From assembly GCF_014203665.1 (NCBI RefSeq), contig NZ_JACHJN010000008.1, forward strand, positions 248,001 to 312,000: a stretch of DNA of 64,000 nt. The letters run 5' to 3'. The notes under the pieces are model-generated. The model ran no database searches. It worked only from the letters and a program-made list of their open reading frames with translations, and was not told the origin of the DNA. Position numbers and translations under genes: made by a program. Of this stretch, positions 22,986-32,954 are shown piece by piece. Within the stretch, counting starts at the first letter, position 1. Each line of letters opens with the position of its first letter. Source of the stretch: Saccharothrix tamanrassetensis (GTDB taxonomy: Bacteria > Actinomycetota > Actinomycetes > Mycobacteriales > Pseudonocardiaceae).

Positions 22986-25382
22986 TCACTTCGGCAGCAG
23001 CAGGATGATCTGCTTCGCGTTCGCCATCACCGCGGCCCGGCTGTAGAGCAGCGGGAAGTACTTCCCGGTCCGCCAGAGTTCCGCGAGATCGCGGTAGTGC
23101 GGGCTGTTCGGGTCACCGGACTGCCCCGGGGTGTTGACCACCTGCGACGCGTCCCAGTTCCCGACGTCGAGTGCCATGCGGAACGACGCACCGCCCAGGT
23201 GCGTGAACCCGTTGCCGAAGTCGTACGAGACGGACACGTCGACGGTGTTCCACGAGCCGCCGCGGGGGAACGGCCCGACGTTCCACTTCTTCGCCACCTC
23301 CTCGCCCACCAGCGCGGCCGCGGGGTGGTCGAACGTGGTCTGCTGGAGCTTGCCCCACTTCCAGTCGGCGGGTTTGCCGCCGAGCCGGTAGTCGACCTCT
23401 TCGAAGGCACCGGTCAGCGTGGCCAGCAGCAGCCCGTCGCGGACTTCCGCCCCGTCGGGGCCGAACCACTCGTCGGGGTTCTCCAGCGCCTCCATCAGCA
23501 CCGTGATGTCGGGCGAGTAGACCAGCTCCGCCGCGGGTTCGGGCAGCACCTGGGACACGAACCCCGGACCGAGGTGGTTCGCCAGCCACACCTCGAACAG
23601 CGCCGCCGCGGCCGAGTCCGGGTGCTCGACACCGTCCCAGCCGCGCAGCATGTCCAGCGCGATCCGGGTGCCCGGGTCCTCCGCCGGCAGCCGCTGGAGG
23701 AGTTTGACCATTCGCCGCGCGATCACCGTGAGCTGGTCGTTCTGCAGCACCGTCGTGTCCGCGAGCGAACTCTTCGGTTTGGCCGAGAGCACCTCGGTGA
23801 TGCGCTGGTGCCTCGACGGTTCGGCCCACTCGTAGCCCAGCTGCCGGTCCTTCGGGTAGTCGGGCGGCAGGTTGAACTCGTTCGCCGTGGCGACGAACCC
23901 GCGCTCGGGGTTGTGATCGCGGGGGAGGTCCTTGCCGGAGTGGAAGCCGTTCCACTCGTAGCGCCCGTCGCCGGGCACCGGCAGCAGGCCGTCGAAGTTC
24001 GTCCGCTTCGGCACCAGCGCGCCGACGACCCAGCCGATGTCGCCCTTCGTGTCGGCGTAGACGTGGTTCAGCGGCGGCGCGCCCCAGTGTTCGACCGCCT
24101 CCCGGAACTCGCCGAAGCTCTTCGCCCGGAGGTAGCGCATGCTGCCGTAGTACGGCGACATGCCCGGCTCCAGCCACGCGGCGCGGACGGCGTACGCCCG
24201 GTTGTGCGCGGCGTCCACCTTGATCACCGGACCGTGCCGGGTGTACGACAGCTCGACCGCCTGCTTGCCGCCACCGGCGACGGGGACCTGCTCGGTCACC
24301 TTGGTGAAGTCCTCCCAGCCGCCGCCGTAGCGGTACCTGCCGGGGTCGGCCGGGTCCAGCTCGTAGACGTACAGGTCCTCCTGGTCGGCCTGGAAGACCG
24401 TCAGGCCGAAGCCGGAGGTTTCGTTGTGCCCGATGGAGATCCCGGGCGCGAACGCCTCACCCGCGCCGATGACGTCCAGCCCCGGTGCGTTGAGGTGCGC
24501 GAGGTAGCGCGAGGACGGCACCCCGATGCCGCGATGCGGGTCGTTGGCCAGGATCGGGCGGCCGGTGGTGGTGCGGGACGGACCGATCGCCCAGTTGTTG
24601 CTGCCCTGGACGTTCGCCCGCGGGCTCACCGGGACCTCGCGCAGCCGGCCGGCGGTGAACTGGACCCCGTTCTTGGCCAGGTTGTAGGTGCCCAGCACGT
24701 CCTCGGGCAGGGTGCAGGGGTCGAAACCCCGCAGGACCACCGTCTTGTGCTCGGGTTCGAGCCGGACGCGGAGCCGGTCCAGGTCCACGTCCACGACACA
24801 GGCGACCCGCGCGCGCTCCACCTCGCTGGTGAGGTTGTAGCTCAGCGCGTGCAGGCGGATCCGGACCACGTCCTCCGGAGTCCAGCGCTTCGGCTTGTAC
24901 TTCAGCTGCTTGAACTCTTCCGGCAGCGCGTTCGGGTTGTGCTCCAGCCAGTCGACGTAGGCGTTGACGCCGGCGGCGAACCTGGTCGCGGCGTCCTTCG
25001 CCTCGGGGCCGTAGCTCGCCCACTCGCGCTGCATGTCGCCGCGGTAGAGGAACAGTCGCGACGCCCTGTCCTGCTCGACGTACTGGGGGCCGAAGACCTC
25101 GGCCAGCCGGCCCAGTCCCTTGCGCAGCCACAGGTCGATCTGGAACATGCGATCGCGGGCCGCGTTGAACCCCTGTGCCAGGAACGCGTCCGATGAGGAC
25201 TGCGCGTAGATGTGCGGTACGCCCCAGCGGTCGACCACCAGGTTCACCGGGCTGTTCAGCCCGCTCACCGGGTGGACCGCGACGCGGATCGCACCGGCGG
25301 TGGCCGGAGCCGCCACGACCATGCTCGATATCAGACCGGCGACCGCCAGTATTCGACTGGCTCGCCTCGTCTTCTGGCCCAT
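22986..25382 (-). CDS. Secreted penicillin acylase-family amidase (Ntn hydrolase)
   Basis: A 798-residue precursor of the penicillin G/aculeacin acylase family. A Sec-type signal peptide (basic MGQKTRR, hydrophobic core, ATAGA near residue 30) is followed by the alpha chain. The N-terminal nucleophile of the beta chain is S261 in NVQGSNNWAIG, where autocleavage is expected. The conserved HNETSGFGLTVFQADQEDLY segment is present. GGGGGA precedes the ATG at 25380-25382. At the cluster edge it may hydrolyse an amide of the product or an acylated precursor outside the cell, or be an unrelated scavenging acylase such as a quorum-quenching enzyme. Confidence 0.9.
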   Translation of the reverse strand: MGQKTRRASRILAVAGLISSMVVAAPATAGAIRVAVHPVSGLNSPVNLVVDRWGVPHIYAQSSSDAFLAQGFNAARDRMFQIDLWLRKGLGRLAEVFGPQYVEQDRASRLFLYRGDMQREWASYGPEAKDAATRFAAGVNAYVDWLEHNPNALPEEFKQLKYKPKRWTPEDVVRIRLHALSYNLTSEVERARVACVVDVDLDRLRVRLEPEHKTVVLRGFDPCTLPEDVLGTYNLAKNGVQFTAGRLREVPVSPRANVQGSNNWAIGPSRTTTGRPILANDPHRGIGVPSSRYLAHLNAPGLDVIGAGEAFAPGISIGHNETSGFGLTVFQADQEDLYVYELDPADPGRYRYGGGWEDFTKVTEQVPVAGGGKQAVELSYTRHGPVIKVDAAHNRAYAVRAAWLEPGMSPYYGSMRYLRAKSFGEFREAVEHWGAPPLNHVYADTKGDIGWVVGALVPKRTNFDGLLPVPGDGRYEWNGFHSGKDLPRDHNPERGFVATANEFNLPPDYPKDRQLGYEWAEPSRHQRITEVLSAKPKSSLADTTVLQNDQLTVIARRMVKLLQRLPAEDPGTRIALDMLRGWDGVEHPDSAAAALFEVWLANHLGPGFVSQVLPEPAAELVYSPDITVLMEALENPDEWFGPDGAEVRDGLLLATLTGAFEEVDYRLGGKPADWKWGKLQQTTFDHPAAALVGEEVAKKWNVGPFPRGGSWNTVDVSVSYDFGNGFTHLGGASFRMALDVGNWDASQVVNTPGQSGDPNSPHYRDLAELWRTGKYFPLLYSRAAVMANAKQIILLLPK

Positions 25383-25489
25383 TTTGGAATCCCCCAGGTT
25401 TCCGTGCGGTGTGGACTGCTGGGTTGTGACATGACGGCATCGACCATCCACGGCCGCGAGCCGGATGTCACGTGTTCTCGCCGGTCGGC

Positions 25490-26749
25490 TCAGCGCTGCC
25501 GGGTTTCCTTGTCGCGTTTCCGCTTGCCGTACATGATGTTCCGCAGGACGACTTCCGCCGGTCCGCGGCGGCCGGTGCGCTCCAGCGCATAGGCGCCGAA
25601 CACGGTGATCAGCCAGACGGCGGTCGCGAACAACGCCATCGTCGCGCTGGTCAACTTCTCGCCGAGGCCCAGGCCCCAGGCCGCCAGCACCGGCGAGAAC
25701 AGCACCGAGTGCGCGAGGTAGCAGGACAACGACCGCTTCCCGACCGCGGTCACCGCGACCACCGCGGGGTTCCGCTTGGTGCGGTCGGACATCCGGTTCG
25801 CCAGCAAGCCGAAGATCGCGACGTAGCCGAGCCCGGCGGCGAGCCCGGTGCCGACCTGGAGCTGGTTCAGCACGCCGCTGTCCGAGAGCGCCTCCGCGGG
25901 CAGGTCGAGGTACCCGAGGTTGGCCAGCGCCGCCGGCAGCCCGCCGAGCCAGCCGATGGTCACCCCGAGCACGGCGGTCCACCGCAGCAGGCGCAGGTGG
26001 TTGTGCGGCTCTTCGAGCACGCGGCGGCGCGCCGCCACGAAACCGAGCAGCATCGCCGCGTGGCCCGCGAAGGACAGCGGTCCGCCGACGAACGTGATGA
26101 CCGACCAGGTGCCGAGCCGGGTCCACATCGAGGCCATGAAGTCCGGTTGGCCGGAGGCGTACGCGGCGGTGGCGGACTGGTCGGGGGTGAACTCGTCCGA
26201 GCCGAGGTTGCCGCCGGCGATCGCGAGCAGCGCGGGCGCGACCGTGGTCGCGATCAGCACGGCCACCGCGATTGCGCTCCACACCGCGAGAACGCGGTCG
26301 GTGCGGCGGAGGAACAGCCAGCCGAGCGCCACGCCGGCCAGCGCGTAGGAGCCGAGGATGTCACCGGCGAGCAGCAGCGCGGCGTGCGCGAAACCGAAGA
26401 GGAGCAGGCCGACACTGCGCTTGCTCAGCAGTACCAGCGCCGCGCGCCCCGAGGTGCCCGCCGTGGTCTGGCGCAGGTAGAGCTGCATCATCCCGTAGCC
26501 GAACAGGAAAGCGAACAACGGGTAGACGCGCAGGTCGAGGGTTACGATCATGAGGAACTGGACGGCGCGGTCCACCGTCGAGTCCTCCAGCGGATGCCAT
26601 CCCGACGGTCCTTGCGGCGCCGCCCAGAGGTAGAAGACGGTGTTGGATAACACGATCAGCAGCAGCATCAGGCCGCGGGCGAAGTCGGGTGCGAGCGCCC
26701 GCTCCTTCTCTTTCACCGAGCCGCGTGCCACCTGCGCGGGTTTCGCCAT
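25490..26749 (-). CDS. DUF418 family membrane protein
   Basis: A 419-residue polytopic membrane protein with about eight to ten hydrophobic segments and the characteristic DUF418/YeiB features: an N-terminal ALAPDFARGLMLLLIVLSN and a C-terminal region containing VGKRSLSCYLAHSVLF. The function of the family is not known; some members are linked to export or envelope functions. It follows the acylase in the same direction after about 107 bp. The ATG at 26747-26749 is the natural start. Confidence 0.85.
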   Translation of the reverse strand: MAKPAQVARGSVKEKERALAPDFARGLMLLLIVLSNTVFYLWAAPQGPSGWHPLEDSTVDRAVQFLMIVTLDLRVYPLFAFLFGYGMMQLYLRQTTAGTSGRAALVLLSKRSVGLLLFGFAHAALLLAGDILGSYALAGVALGWLFLRRTDRVLAVWSAIAVAVLIATTVAPALLAIAGGNLGSDEFTPDQSATAAYASGQPDFMASMWTRLGTWSVITFVGGPLSFAGHAAMLLGFVAARRRVLEEPHNHLRLLRWTAVLGVTIGWLGGLPAALANLGYLDLPAEALSDSGVLNQLQVGTGLAAGLGYVAIFGLLANRMSDRTKRNPAVVAVTAVGKRSLSCYLAHSVLFSPVLAAWGLGLGEKLTSATMALFATAVWLITVFGAYALERTGRRGPAEVVLRNIMYGKRKRDKETRQR

Positions 26750-27001
26750 GCGCCAAGGCTAGCGCCAATGCCGTTCGGCACGTTCACGACCAGGCGTGCT
26801 CGTTGGTGGCTGTGGCCGTAGGGGCGGGTGGATCGACAGGCGTTGGGCCTCGGGTAACGTGAAGCCGAACATGCCTACGCGGCTGGTGCCGTTTTCCCTT
26901 CGTAGCAGGGGATTGCCTGACCGCGAGCCATCGGAGACGGGCGGCCGGCGGCGCGCCCGGGGCGAGGCGGCGCAGCACGGGCGTAGTCGAAGTCAACCGG
27001 C

Positions 27002-28835
27002 TCAACGGTTGCCGGCAGGCGCGGCTTCGAGGAGTGCCTCGATCTCGTGGGTGGCCGGGTCCTGGAGGCGGACGGCCAGCGCGTGCGCACGGCGCCAGAC
27101 TTCGGCGGCTTCACGGGGTTCTCCCGCGGTGACCAGCTGGTGGCCGAGGTGGATCCGCACGGTCACCTCGCGCGCGGTCGCCTCGATGTCCTCGGCGATC
27201 TCCAAGGCGGCCGCTGCTCGTGGCGGTCACCCAGCTTCTCGAAGATGCGCAACGCCCGCAGGCCGGCGGTGAGGTCGTCCTCGGTCCGCTTAAGCTCGCC
27301 GTACGGCAGCATCAACCCGTTGCAGCACTTGGCTTCCAAGTACTCGTCGCCCAGTTCGACCGCGTAGCCGAGGCCGGCCTCGTACGCCGCTGTCAGGTGC
27401 GCGTAGTCGCCGCGCACGTGGAAGTAAGCCCAGCACAGCTGCGCGATCACGATGCCGCTGCGCTTCCCGCCGTGCTCGTCGGCCCGCAACACCAGCTCCA
27501 GCAGCGTGTCCCGTTCGCTGTCGTACCAGGCCATCGCCGCCCGGTGGTCGGCGAACTCCGGTGCGGTCACGCCCAACGGCAGCGGGTCGACGGGCAGGTT
27601 GTGCGGCGAGCCGGTCAGGGCGCGGTGGCCGTTGACCGCGGTGTGGGTGTACCAGCCGACCAGGCGCGAGCGTGCCGCCCGTTCCTCTTCGGGGGTGCGC
27701 GCGATGTCCCGCGCGAACTCGCGGAGCAGGTCGTGCGGCTCGTAGCGGTCGTCGTCGCGCGTGCCGACCATGCCGGCCGTGACCAGCCGGCCCAATGCCG
27801 TCCTGGCCCGCGTCTCGTCCACGCCGGCGAGCGCGGCTGCGGTCGGGATGCTGATGGCGTTGCCGGGGAAAAGTCCGAGCAGCGCGAACATCCGGGCCGC
27901 GTCGGGTTTCAGCGCCTCGTAGGACCACCTGAAGAGCGCGCGGAGATCGGTGTCCGCGTCGTCGTCCAGCGACAGCGCCGCCAGCCGGCTCGGTTGGCGG
28001 CGCAGCGAGTCCACCAACGCGCGCAGCGACCGCGCCGGGTGCAGGGCGGCCTGTTCGGCGGCGAGTCGGACGGCCGGCGGCAGCCGCGCACAGAACTCGA
28101 CCAACTCCGTCGCGGCCTCCCGCTCGTCCTCTACGCGCGGCGCCGATCACGTTGCCGAGCAGGACGAGTGCTTCGGCGGGCGTCAGCAGGTCCACCGTCA
28201 GGAGGCGGGCGCCCTCGCGAACCGACAGGCCGCGCAGCCGGGATCGGCTGGTGATCAGCACGAGGGAGTCGTTGCCCGGCAGCAACGGCCGGACCTGCTC
28301 GCTGTCCTTGACGTTGTCGAGCAGCAGCAGCACCCGCTGCCCGTCCACCACGCTGCGGAACAACGCGGTCCGATCGGTCAGGCTCCGCGGGATCCGGTCG
28401 GCGGCCACGCCGAGCCCGCGCAGCAGCGACTCCAGCGCGCGTCCGGTCGAGCCACTCGGTGTGCAGGCCCGCGAACGGCGCACCGCGCCAGAGCGCGAGC
28501 GCCTCGGCGTGCTCGCCCGCCGCGACCGCGTCCCGGTACCGGTGCAGGTCCAGGTACCCCGGTTCGACCACGATCCGGTAGCCGAGCGGCCCGCGTGCGA
28601 TGACCGGCCCCACCAGCCGCCGCAGCCTGGACAGGTAGCTCCACAACGTGGTGCCGGCGCGTTCCGGCACCGCCTCGCCCCAGACCCGGTCGGCCGGCTG
28701 GTCGAGCGACACCGCCCGGTTCGCGTCCACGAGCAACGCCGCCAGAACGCACTGCCGCCGCGCGTGCCCGAGGTCCACCACCCGGCCCCCGACGCGCACG
28801 ACGAGATCCCCGAGCACGTCGAACTCCACGGCCAT
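27002..28835 (-). pseudogene. Decayed AfsR/SARP-type regulator (multiple frameshifts and internal deletion)
   Basis: The pieces of one AfsR-type regulator lie in order but in different frames. The start MAVEFDVLGDLVVRVGGRVVDLG (ATG 28833-28835) runs through the SARP winged helix to FAGLHTEWLDRTRAG. It then joins out of frame, near 28440, to the middle of an NB-ARC domain (LLLLDNVKDSEQVRPLLPGNDSLVLITSRSRL); the rest of the BTAD domain and the Walker A loop are missing. A further frame change near 28138 continues into EFCARLPPAVRLAAE and the TPR-like region. Another near 27210 gives the tail AREVTVRIHLGHQLVTAGEPREAAEVW. At least three frame breaks plus a deletion make function unlikely. Confidence 0.85.
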
Positions 28836-29000
28836 GACCCCTCCCCGGCGCCCTGTATAGCGGGGCGTCGGGGAGACGCTCAAGCGGTGACCTGGAATCT
28901 CCAGGTTCGCACGCTCAGACCGGGGAGCGGACGGGGCCATCGGCACGAGACCGGGCCGCACCTCGCCCGGCCGCGAGTCGACCGCGCCGCACCGGCCTCG

Positions 29001-29627
29001 TCAGCTCGCCGGGATCTCGACCGCGATCTCGTCGCCGAGTCGGGCACCCGCGAGCAGTTCGAGGTCGTCGCCGCTCCAGAAGCGGCCGGGGTCGTACCAG
29101 TTCGGGTTCCGGTCGGACGGCAGCAGCCCCATCGCCTGGTAGGTCACCGCCACGACCTCGGCGCAGTACGCGGTCTCCAGCGCCGCCTCCGCCCGCTTGC
29201 GCAACGGGATGCGACCGCGCAGCCAGCGCGACGCCAGCCGGGCCGAGGAGGGGAACGGTGTGCCGTCCATCCGCGCGATCGTGCGCAGGACGGCGTCCTC
29301 CGCCTCGGGGGTGACCGGGTGGTCGAGTTGACGCAGCCAGGCGCGCTGCCCGTACTTCCGCGCCCAGGTCAGCACGGCTTCCCGCAGGTCGTGCAACTGC
29401 GCGCCGCGCTGCTGCCGGCCGGACCACAGGTCGGGCAGCGACCGGCCCAGCTCGGCGTGCCACATCAGCGGCGGCAGGTCGTCGATCACCACCGACATGC
29501 CGACGTGGTTGACCGGGCTGTTGGTCAACGCCTGTATCGCCCGGTCGGCGGCACTGCGACCGCGGAACACCCACACGTCGCCGGTGCGTGTCGCGTCGAG
29601 GGCCTCGTCCAAGGAAATACCCGCCAC
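29001..29627 (-). CDS. Permuted papain-like (YiiX/NlpC-P60 class) hydrolase, putative
   Basis: A 208-residue protein starting (GTG) with AGISLDEALDATRTGDVWVFRGRS. NHVGM is the histidine block of permuted papain-like peptidases, and AYCAEVVAVTY supplies the cysteine, so the order His then Cys is permuted relative to papain. Such proteins hydrolyse amide or ester bonds, but the substrate is unknown. The chosen GTG gives the expected family length. Its start is only 18 bp from the start of the divergent small protein gene, so both transcripts may be nearly leaderless. It has no clear signal peptide. Confidence 0.65.
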   Translation of the reverse strand: MAGISLDEALDATRTGDVWVFRGRSAADRAIQALTNSPVNHVGMSVVIDDLPPLMWHAELGRSLPDLWSGRQQRGAQLHDLREAVLTWARKYGQRAWLRQLDHPVTPEAEDAVLRTIARMDGTPFPSSARLASRWLRGRIPLRKRAEAALETAYCAEVVAVTYQAMGLLPSDRNPNWYDPGRFWSGDDLELLAGARLGDEIAVEIPAS

Positions 29628-29645
29628 GGGCAGTAGCCTAGGCAC

Positions 29646-29858
29646 ATGCGTTGGTGGAAGCTCGCCGGCCTGGCCGCGTTCGTCGGTGTCGCCGCGACCG
29701 GGGCGGTGGTCGCACGCGCCGAACGCCGTCGTCGCGCCTACACCCCGGACCAGATCCGCGAACGCCTCCACGCCCGCCTGGCCGAGGCGGACAAGTCCCC
29801 CGGCGACTCGGGCAAGCCGTCGGCTGACGATCAGGTCGGGCGCGGGCTTGTGCCCTGA
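29646..29858 (+). CDS. Small single-pass membrane protein, unknown function
   Basis: A 70-residue protein with one N-terminal transmembrane segment (LAGLAAFVGVAATGAVVARAE) followed by a basic patch (RRRR) and the charged stretch YTPDQIRERLHARLAEA. This arrangement resembles small conserved actinobacterial proteins of unknown role. It is divergent from the papain-like hydrolase with almost no leader, so its ribosome-binding site is not evident. Confidence 0.6.
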   Translation: MRWWKLAGLAAFVGVAATGAVVARAERRRRAYTPDQIRERLHARLAEADKSPGDSGKPSADDQVGRGLVP

Positions 29859-30335
29859 CGGCCACGGTGCGGTGTGCCAGGCCGGATCTCATTCGACGGG
29901 TCGCCGGGGCGACGGCTGTTCCGCGCGCCGTGGGGCGGCCTGGTGGCGTGGCACCTTCGACCGTTGCGTGTAGGCCGCCGGTCCTTCGTCGAACGTGCGG
30001 CAGCTCAGGGCCTTGTGGCCGGGCCAAGCGGACTGCGGCCGGCCCTCGACCGCCGTGCTCAGCGAGCCGTTCGCGGCCGGCGGTCAGGCCGGTGCGGACG
30101 TGAAACCGCTCGCCAGCGGTTTGCCCTCGCCCAGATCAGCCCGAAGGCCCCGGTCTCGGACTGGTGCGAAGCGCTGGACGTCGGGCTGGGACAATAGGGG
30201 GATCGGCTCGCACGGCGACTCCAGTTCATGTGCCCCGCACTACCGGATGCCACCGACTGATCGTGACCGTGATCGACAGGGTGGAGCCCGATGGCCTGCC
30301 GGACCCATGACCGCACGACGAAGGACTGACACACC
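29859..30335. other. 477-bp intergenic region without recognisable gene
   Basis: Open frames here have no good start site and no recognisable protein features. The only visible element is an A-rich GACAATAG around 30190, which could be part of a promoter for the downstream gene. Confidence 0.5.
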
Positions 30336-31199
30336 GTGGCACTGCCCTACGAGCCCGATGACGACCATGCCGCCGACCGGTTCGTCAACAACGCGCTGCG
30401 CAGCCGTGACCCCGAGGTGTGGCGGCAGCTGGCTTCCGAGGCCTACGTCGAGCAGACCGACCGGGTGCTGCTGGGGATGCTGGACCGGATCGCGGTGGAC
30501 CGCGCGCACCGGAAGGCCGAGCGCGACACCGCGCGGGCGCGGTTGTCGGCGGGGGAGATCTCCCGGGCCGATCACGACCGCGACCTCGCCGAGGAGGGCG
30601 AGCGGACCAAGAAGACCGCGCACTTCGAGGCGCTGGTGCGGGAGCAGCACCGGCTGATCGCCTCCCAGGTGCGCCGACTGCGCGGCGACGACGTCCGCGA
30701 CGAGCTGATGAGCCTGGTGATCGCCCTGGGCGCGGCGATCGACACCCACCGCGCCGCCGTGCTCGGTGAAGGGGCCGAGCCCACCGAGGCCGACCGGGCG
30801 CTGTGGGCGCGGCTGACGACGCTCGACGTGCCGGGCACGACCGGCGCGACCAGTCGCACGTCGTTGGAGGCGCTGGTCGAGCAGCACACGGCGCAGCAGG
30901 ACGACCACGGGCGCACGCTGGCCGCGATCATCCTGGACCTGGCCGGTGACGCGACGTCGGTCGCACGCGCCGATCTGCTGGACGTGTGGAAGAAGAAGGT
31001 CGCGCCGACCCTGACGCCCGAGGAGAAGGCGGACTTCGCGGCCAAGGGCAAGGGTTCGCTGGTGACCGAGCGGCTCAGGAAGGCGATGGGCGTCCTGGAG
31101 CGGCGTGGCCTGGTCGCGCGCTCCGGTGCGCAGGGCGACCAGCGACTCGACGTGCTCGACCGCGCCGGCCTGGTGGACCTGGCGGCAGCACGGCCGTAG
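30336..31199 (+). CDS. Hypothetical protein with predicted coiled coil and winged-helix-like C-terminus
   Basis: A 287-residue soluble protein that I do not recognise. The first half is strongly helical and charged (residues 40-130, such as RAHRKAERDTARARLSAGEISRADHDRDLAEEGERTKK) and probably forms a coiled coil. The last 70 residues (TERLRKAMGVLERRGLVARSGAQGDQRLDVLDRAGLVDL) look like a winged-helix module of the MarR/replication-initiator sort. The ATG at 30336 has no strong ribosome site. A DNA-binding or regulatory role is a guess. Confidence 0.6.
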   Translation: MALPYEPDDDHAADRFVNNALRSRDPEVWRQLASEAYVEQTDRVLLGMLDRIAVDRAHRKAERDTARARLSAGEISRADHDRDLAEEGERTKKTAHFEALVREQHRLIASQVRRLRGDDVRDELMSLVIALGAAIDTHRAAVLGEGAEPTEADRALWARLTTLDVPGTTGATSRTSLEALVEQHTAQQDDHGRTLAAIILDLAGDATSVARADLLDVWKKKVAPTLTPEEKADFAAKGKGSLVTERLRKAMGVLERRGLVARSGAQGDQRLDVLDRAGLVDLAAARP

Positions 31200-31717
31200 T
31201 GCGGACGCCGCGCCGACGGACTCCGGTATTCGGAATCGGGACGTTCCGGTACCCGGATTCGTCGTCAGCTCGTTCTTATTACCGGGCAGTGGGCGGCCGA
31301 TGACCTTTTCACGGAACTCGGACAGTCCCTCCGGCGGGATGTGCGCGATTCCGAACCCACCGGCGCCCGCCGGGCCGAACGGTGCGGGCAGTATACCGGA
31401 ACGTCGTCGCGAAGGTCGGCGCGCGGAACCTGATCACCGGCTCGGACAGCGGCTCCACCAGCGGAAACTGTTCCATCGGGCAGGTTTTCGCACTCGGTGA
31501 ATGCGGGCGGCGTGCTTCTACCGGAACCGTCGGACACCGACAAGGTGATCACGGCCACTTGTTTAACAATTTACTCGAATTAGATCGTCTATTTGGCGGC
31601 TCTTTCACAGAAAAGTCCACTGATAATGTCGGGAACAGCGGCGCTTCCGAGGGCGGGGAGAAGCCCGCCCTGGGGATTGTTCGCGTCGCGTTCACTACGC
31701 AGACAGGTGGCACAAAC
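31200..31717. promoter_or_regulatory. 518-bp upstream region of the tyrosinase operon
   Basis: Non-coding. A relatively AT-rich block at 31559-31630, unusual for this genome, contains the palindrome TTGTTTAACAA (31559-31569) and probably the melC promoter. A degenerate copy of the cluster operator (GTCCCTCCGGCGGGAT) is at 31325-31340. Confidence 0.5.
31325..31340. promoter_or_regulatory. Outlying match to the cluster operator
   Basis: GTCCCTCCGGCGGGAT differs from the 16-bp consensus at two positions. It lies about 380 bp upstream of the tyrosinase operon, outside the cluster, and could be chance. Confidence 0.25.
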
Positions 31718-32107
31718 ATGCACGTCCACGAGGACGGGGACGACAAGGTGGTCGGCCGGAGAAGATTCCTGGTCGGCGGCCTGGTCGGCGCCGGCGTCAT
31801 CGCGGCCGCGGGAGCGGGTCTGATCGGGCTCGGCGGCAACGCGCAGGCGGTGGTGCTGGAGGAGTTCGACGAGTTGTACAAGGGGCGGCGGATCAAGGGG
31901 TGGGCCGTCGCCCGCGGGGCGAACCCGCAAAGCGAGGTGACCGTGGACGGCGACGCGCTGCACATCATGAGCAACGGCGACGGCACGTACACGACATCGG
32001 TGAACCACTACGAGTCCTTCGATTCGCTCCGCTCCGCCGCTCGGCGCGCCGTGGAGACGCTCGGCGACCTCCGGCCGGAATCGCCACCGACCCACCACGG
32101 CCACTGA
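31718..32107 (+). CDS. melC1: Tyrosinase cofactor MelC1 (Tat-exported copper chaperone)
   Basis: A 129-residue secreted protein. A twin-arginine signal (GRRRFLVGGLVGAGVIAAAGAG) fits export of a folded tyrosinase complex. The mature part has the MelC1 blocks FDELYKGRRIKGW, VDGDALHIMSNGDGTYTTSVNHYESF and RAAVETLGDL, with both histidines (LHIM and VNHYE) that help deliver copper. AGGTGG precedes the ATG. The tyrosinase gene follows after 25 bp. MelC1 binds apo-tyrosinase, loads copper and carries it across the membrane. Confidence 0.92.
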   Translation: MHVHEDGDDKVVGRRRFLVGGLVGAGVIAAAGAGLIGLGGNAQAVVLEEFDELYKGRRIKGWAVARGANPQSEVTVDGDALHIMSNGDGTYTTSVNHYESFDSLRSAARRAVETLGDLRPESPPTHHGH

Positions 32108-32132
32108 GTCGGTCAGCGAAGAGGGGGACATC

Positions 32133-32954
32133 ATGGCGCTCATCCGCAAGAACCAGGCAAACCTGACCGCCGCCGAGCGGTCGAGCTTCGTCAACGCCGT
32201 GCTGGCGCTGAAGGCAAGTGGCCGCTACGACCCGTTCGTGCGCCTGCACATCGACCGCGGCAACGGGGACAGCGACTTCTCGACGCGCATCGGGCACCGG
32301 TCGCCGTCGTTCCTGCCGTGGCACCGCAAGTACCTGATCGAGTTCGAGACGGCGCTGCAGAGCGTCGACCCGTCGGTCACCCTCCCGTACTGGGACTGGA
32401 CGACCGCGGGCAGCACCTCCTCGTTGTGGGCGAACGACTTCATGGGCCCCAACGGCACCTCCACGACCAACTGGCGGGTCAACGTCGGCCCGTTCGCCTT
32501 CTCGACCGGCAACTGGACGCTGACCGTGCGCAGCGACTCGGCCAACTTCCTGCGCCGCAACATCGGCGCCGGCGGGCTGCGGCTGCCCACGGCCGCCGAG
32601 GTGACGTCGGTGCTGGGGCTCACGACCTACGACACCTCGCCGTGGAACAGCACGTCGACCAACAGCTTCCGGAACTACCTGGAGGGCTTCCGCGGCCCGA
32701 ACCTGCACAACAGGGTGCACAACTGGATCAACGGCACGATGGCCGGCTTCGGCTCGCCCAACGACCCCGTGTTCTGGCTGCACCACTGCAACGTCGACCG
32801 CCTGTGGTCGCAGTGGCAGGCCCGCAACCCCGGCGGCACCTACGTGCCCGCCGCGGGGACGGTGGACGTGGTGGACATCGACGAGGCGATGAACCCGTGG
32901 CCCACGACACCGCGCGACATGCTGAACCACAGCAGCGTCTACACCTACCAGTGA
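32133..32954 (+). CDS. melC2: Tyrosinase MelC2 (copper monophenol monooxygenase)
   Basis: A 273-residue type-3 copper enzyme oxidising tyrosine to dopaquinone for melanin. The CuA ligands are H39, H55 and H64 (GHRSPSFLPWHRKYL). The CuB ligands are H192 and H196 (LHNRVHNWI) and H218 (DPVFWLHHCNVDRLW). Length and motifs match Streptomyces MelC2. It has no signal peptide of its own, as expected for export in complex with MelC1. A GGGGGA-like site precedes the ATG. A strong terminator follows 38 bp after the stop. Confidence 0.95.
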   Translation: MALIRKNQANLTAAERSSFVNAVLALKASGRYDPFVRLHIDRGNGDSDFSTRIGHRSPSFLPWHRKYLIEFETALQSVDPSVTLPYWDWTTAGSTSSLWANDFMGPNGTSTTNWRVNVGPFAFSTGNWTLTVRSDSANFLRRNIGAGGLRLPTAAEVTSVLGLTTYDTSPWNSTSTNSFRNYLEGFRGPNLHNRVHNWINGTMAGFGSPNDPVFWLHHCNVDRLWSQWQARNPGGTYVPAAGTVDVVDIDEAMNPWPTTPRDMLNHSSVYTYQ

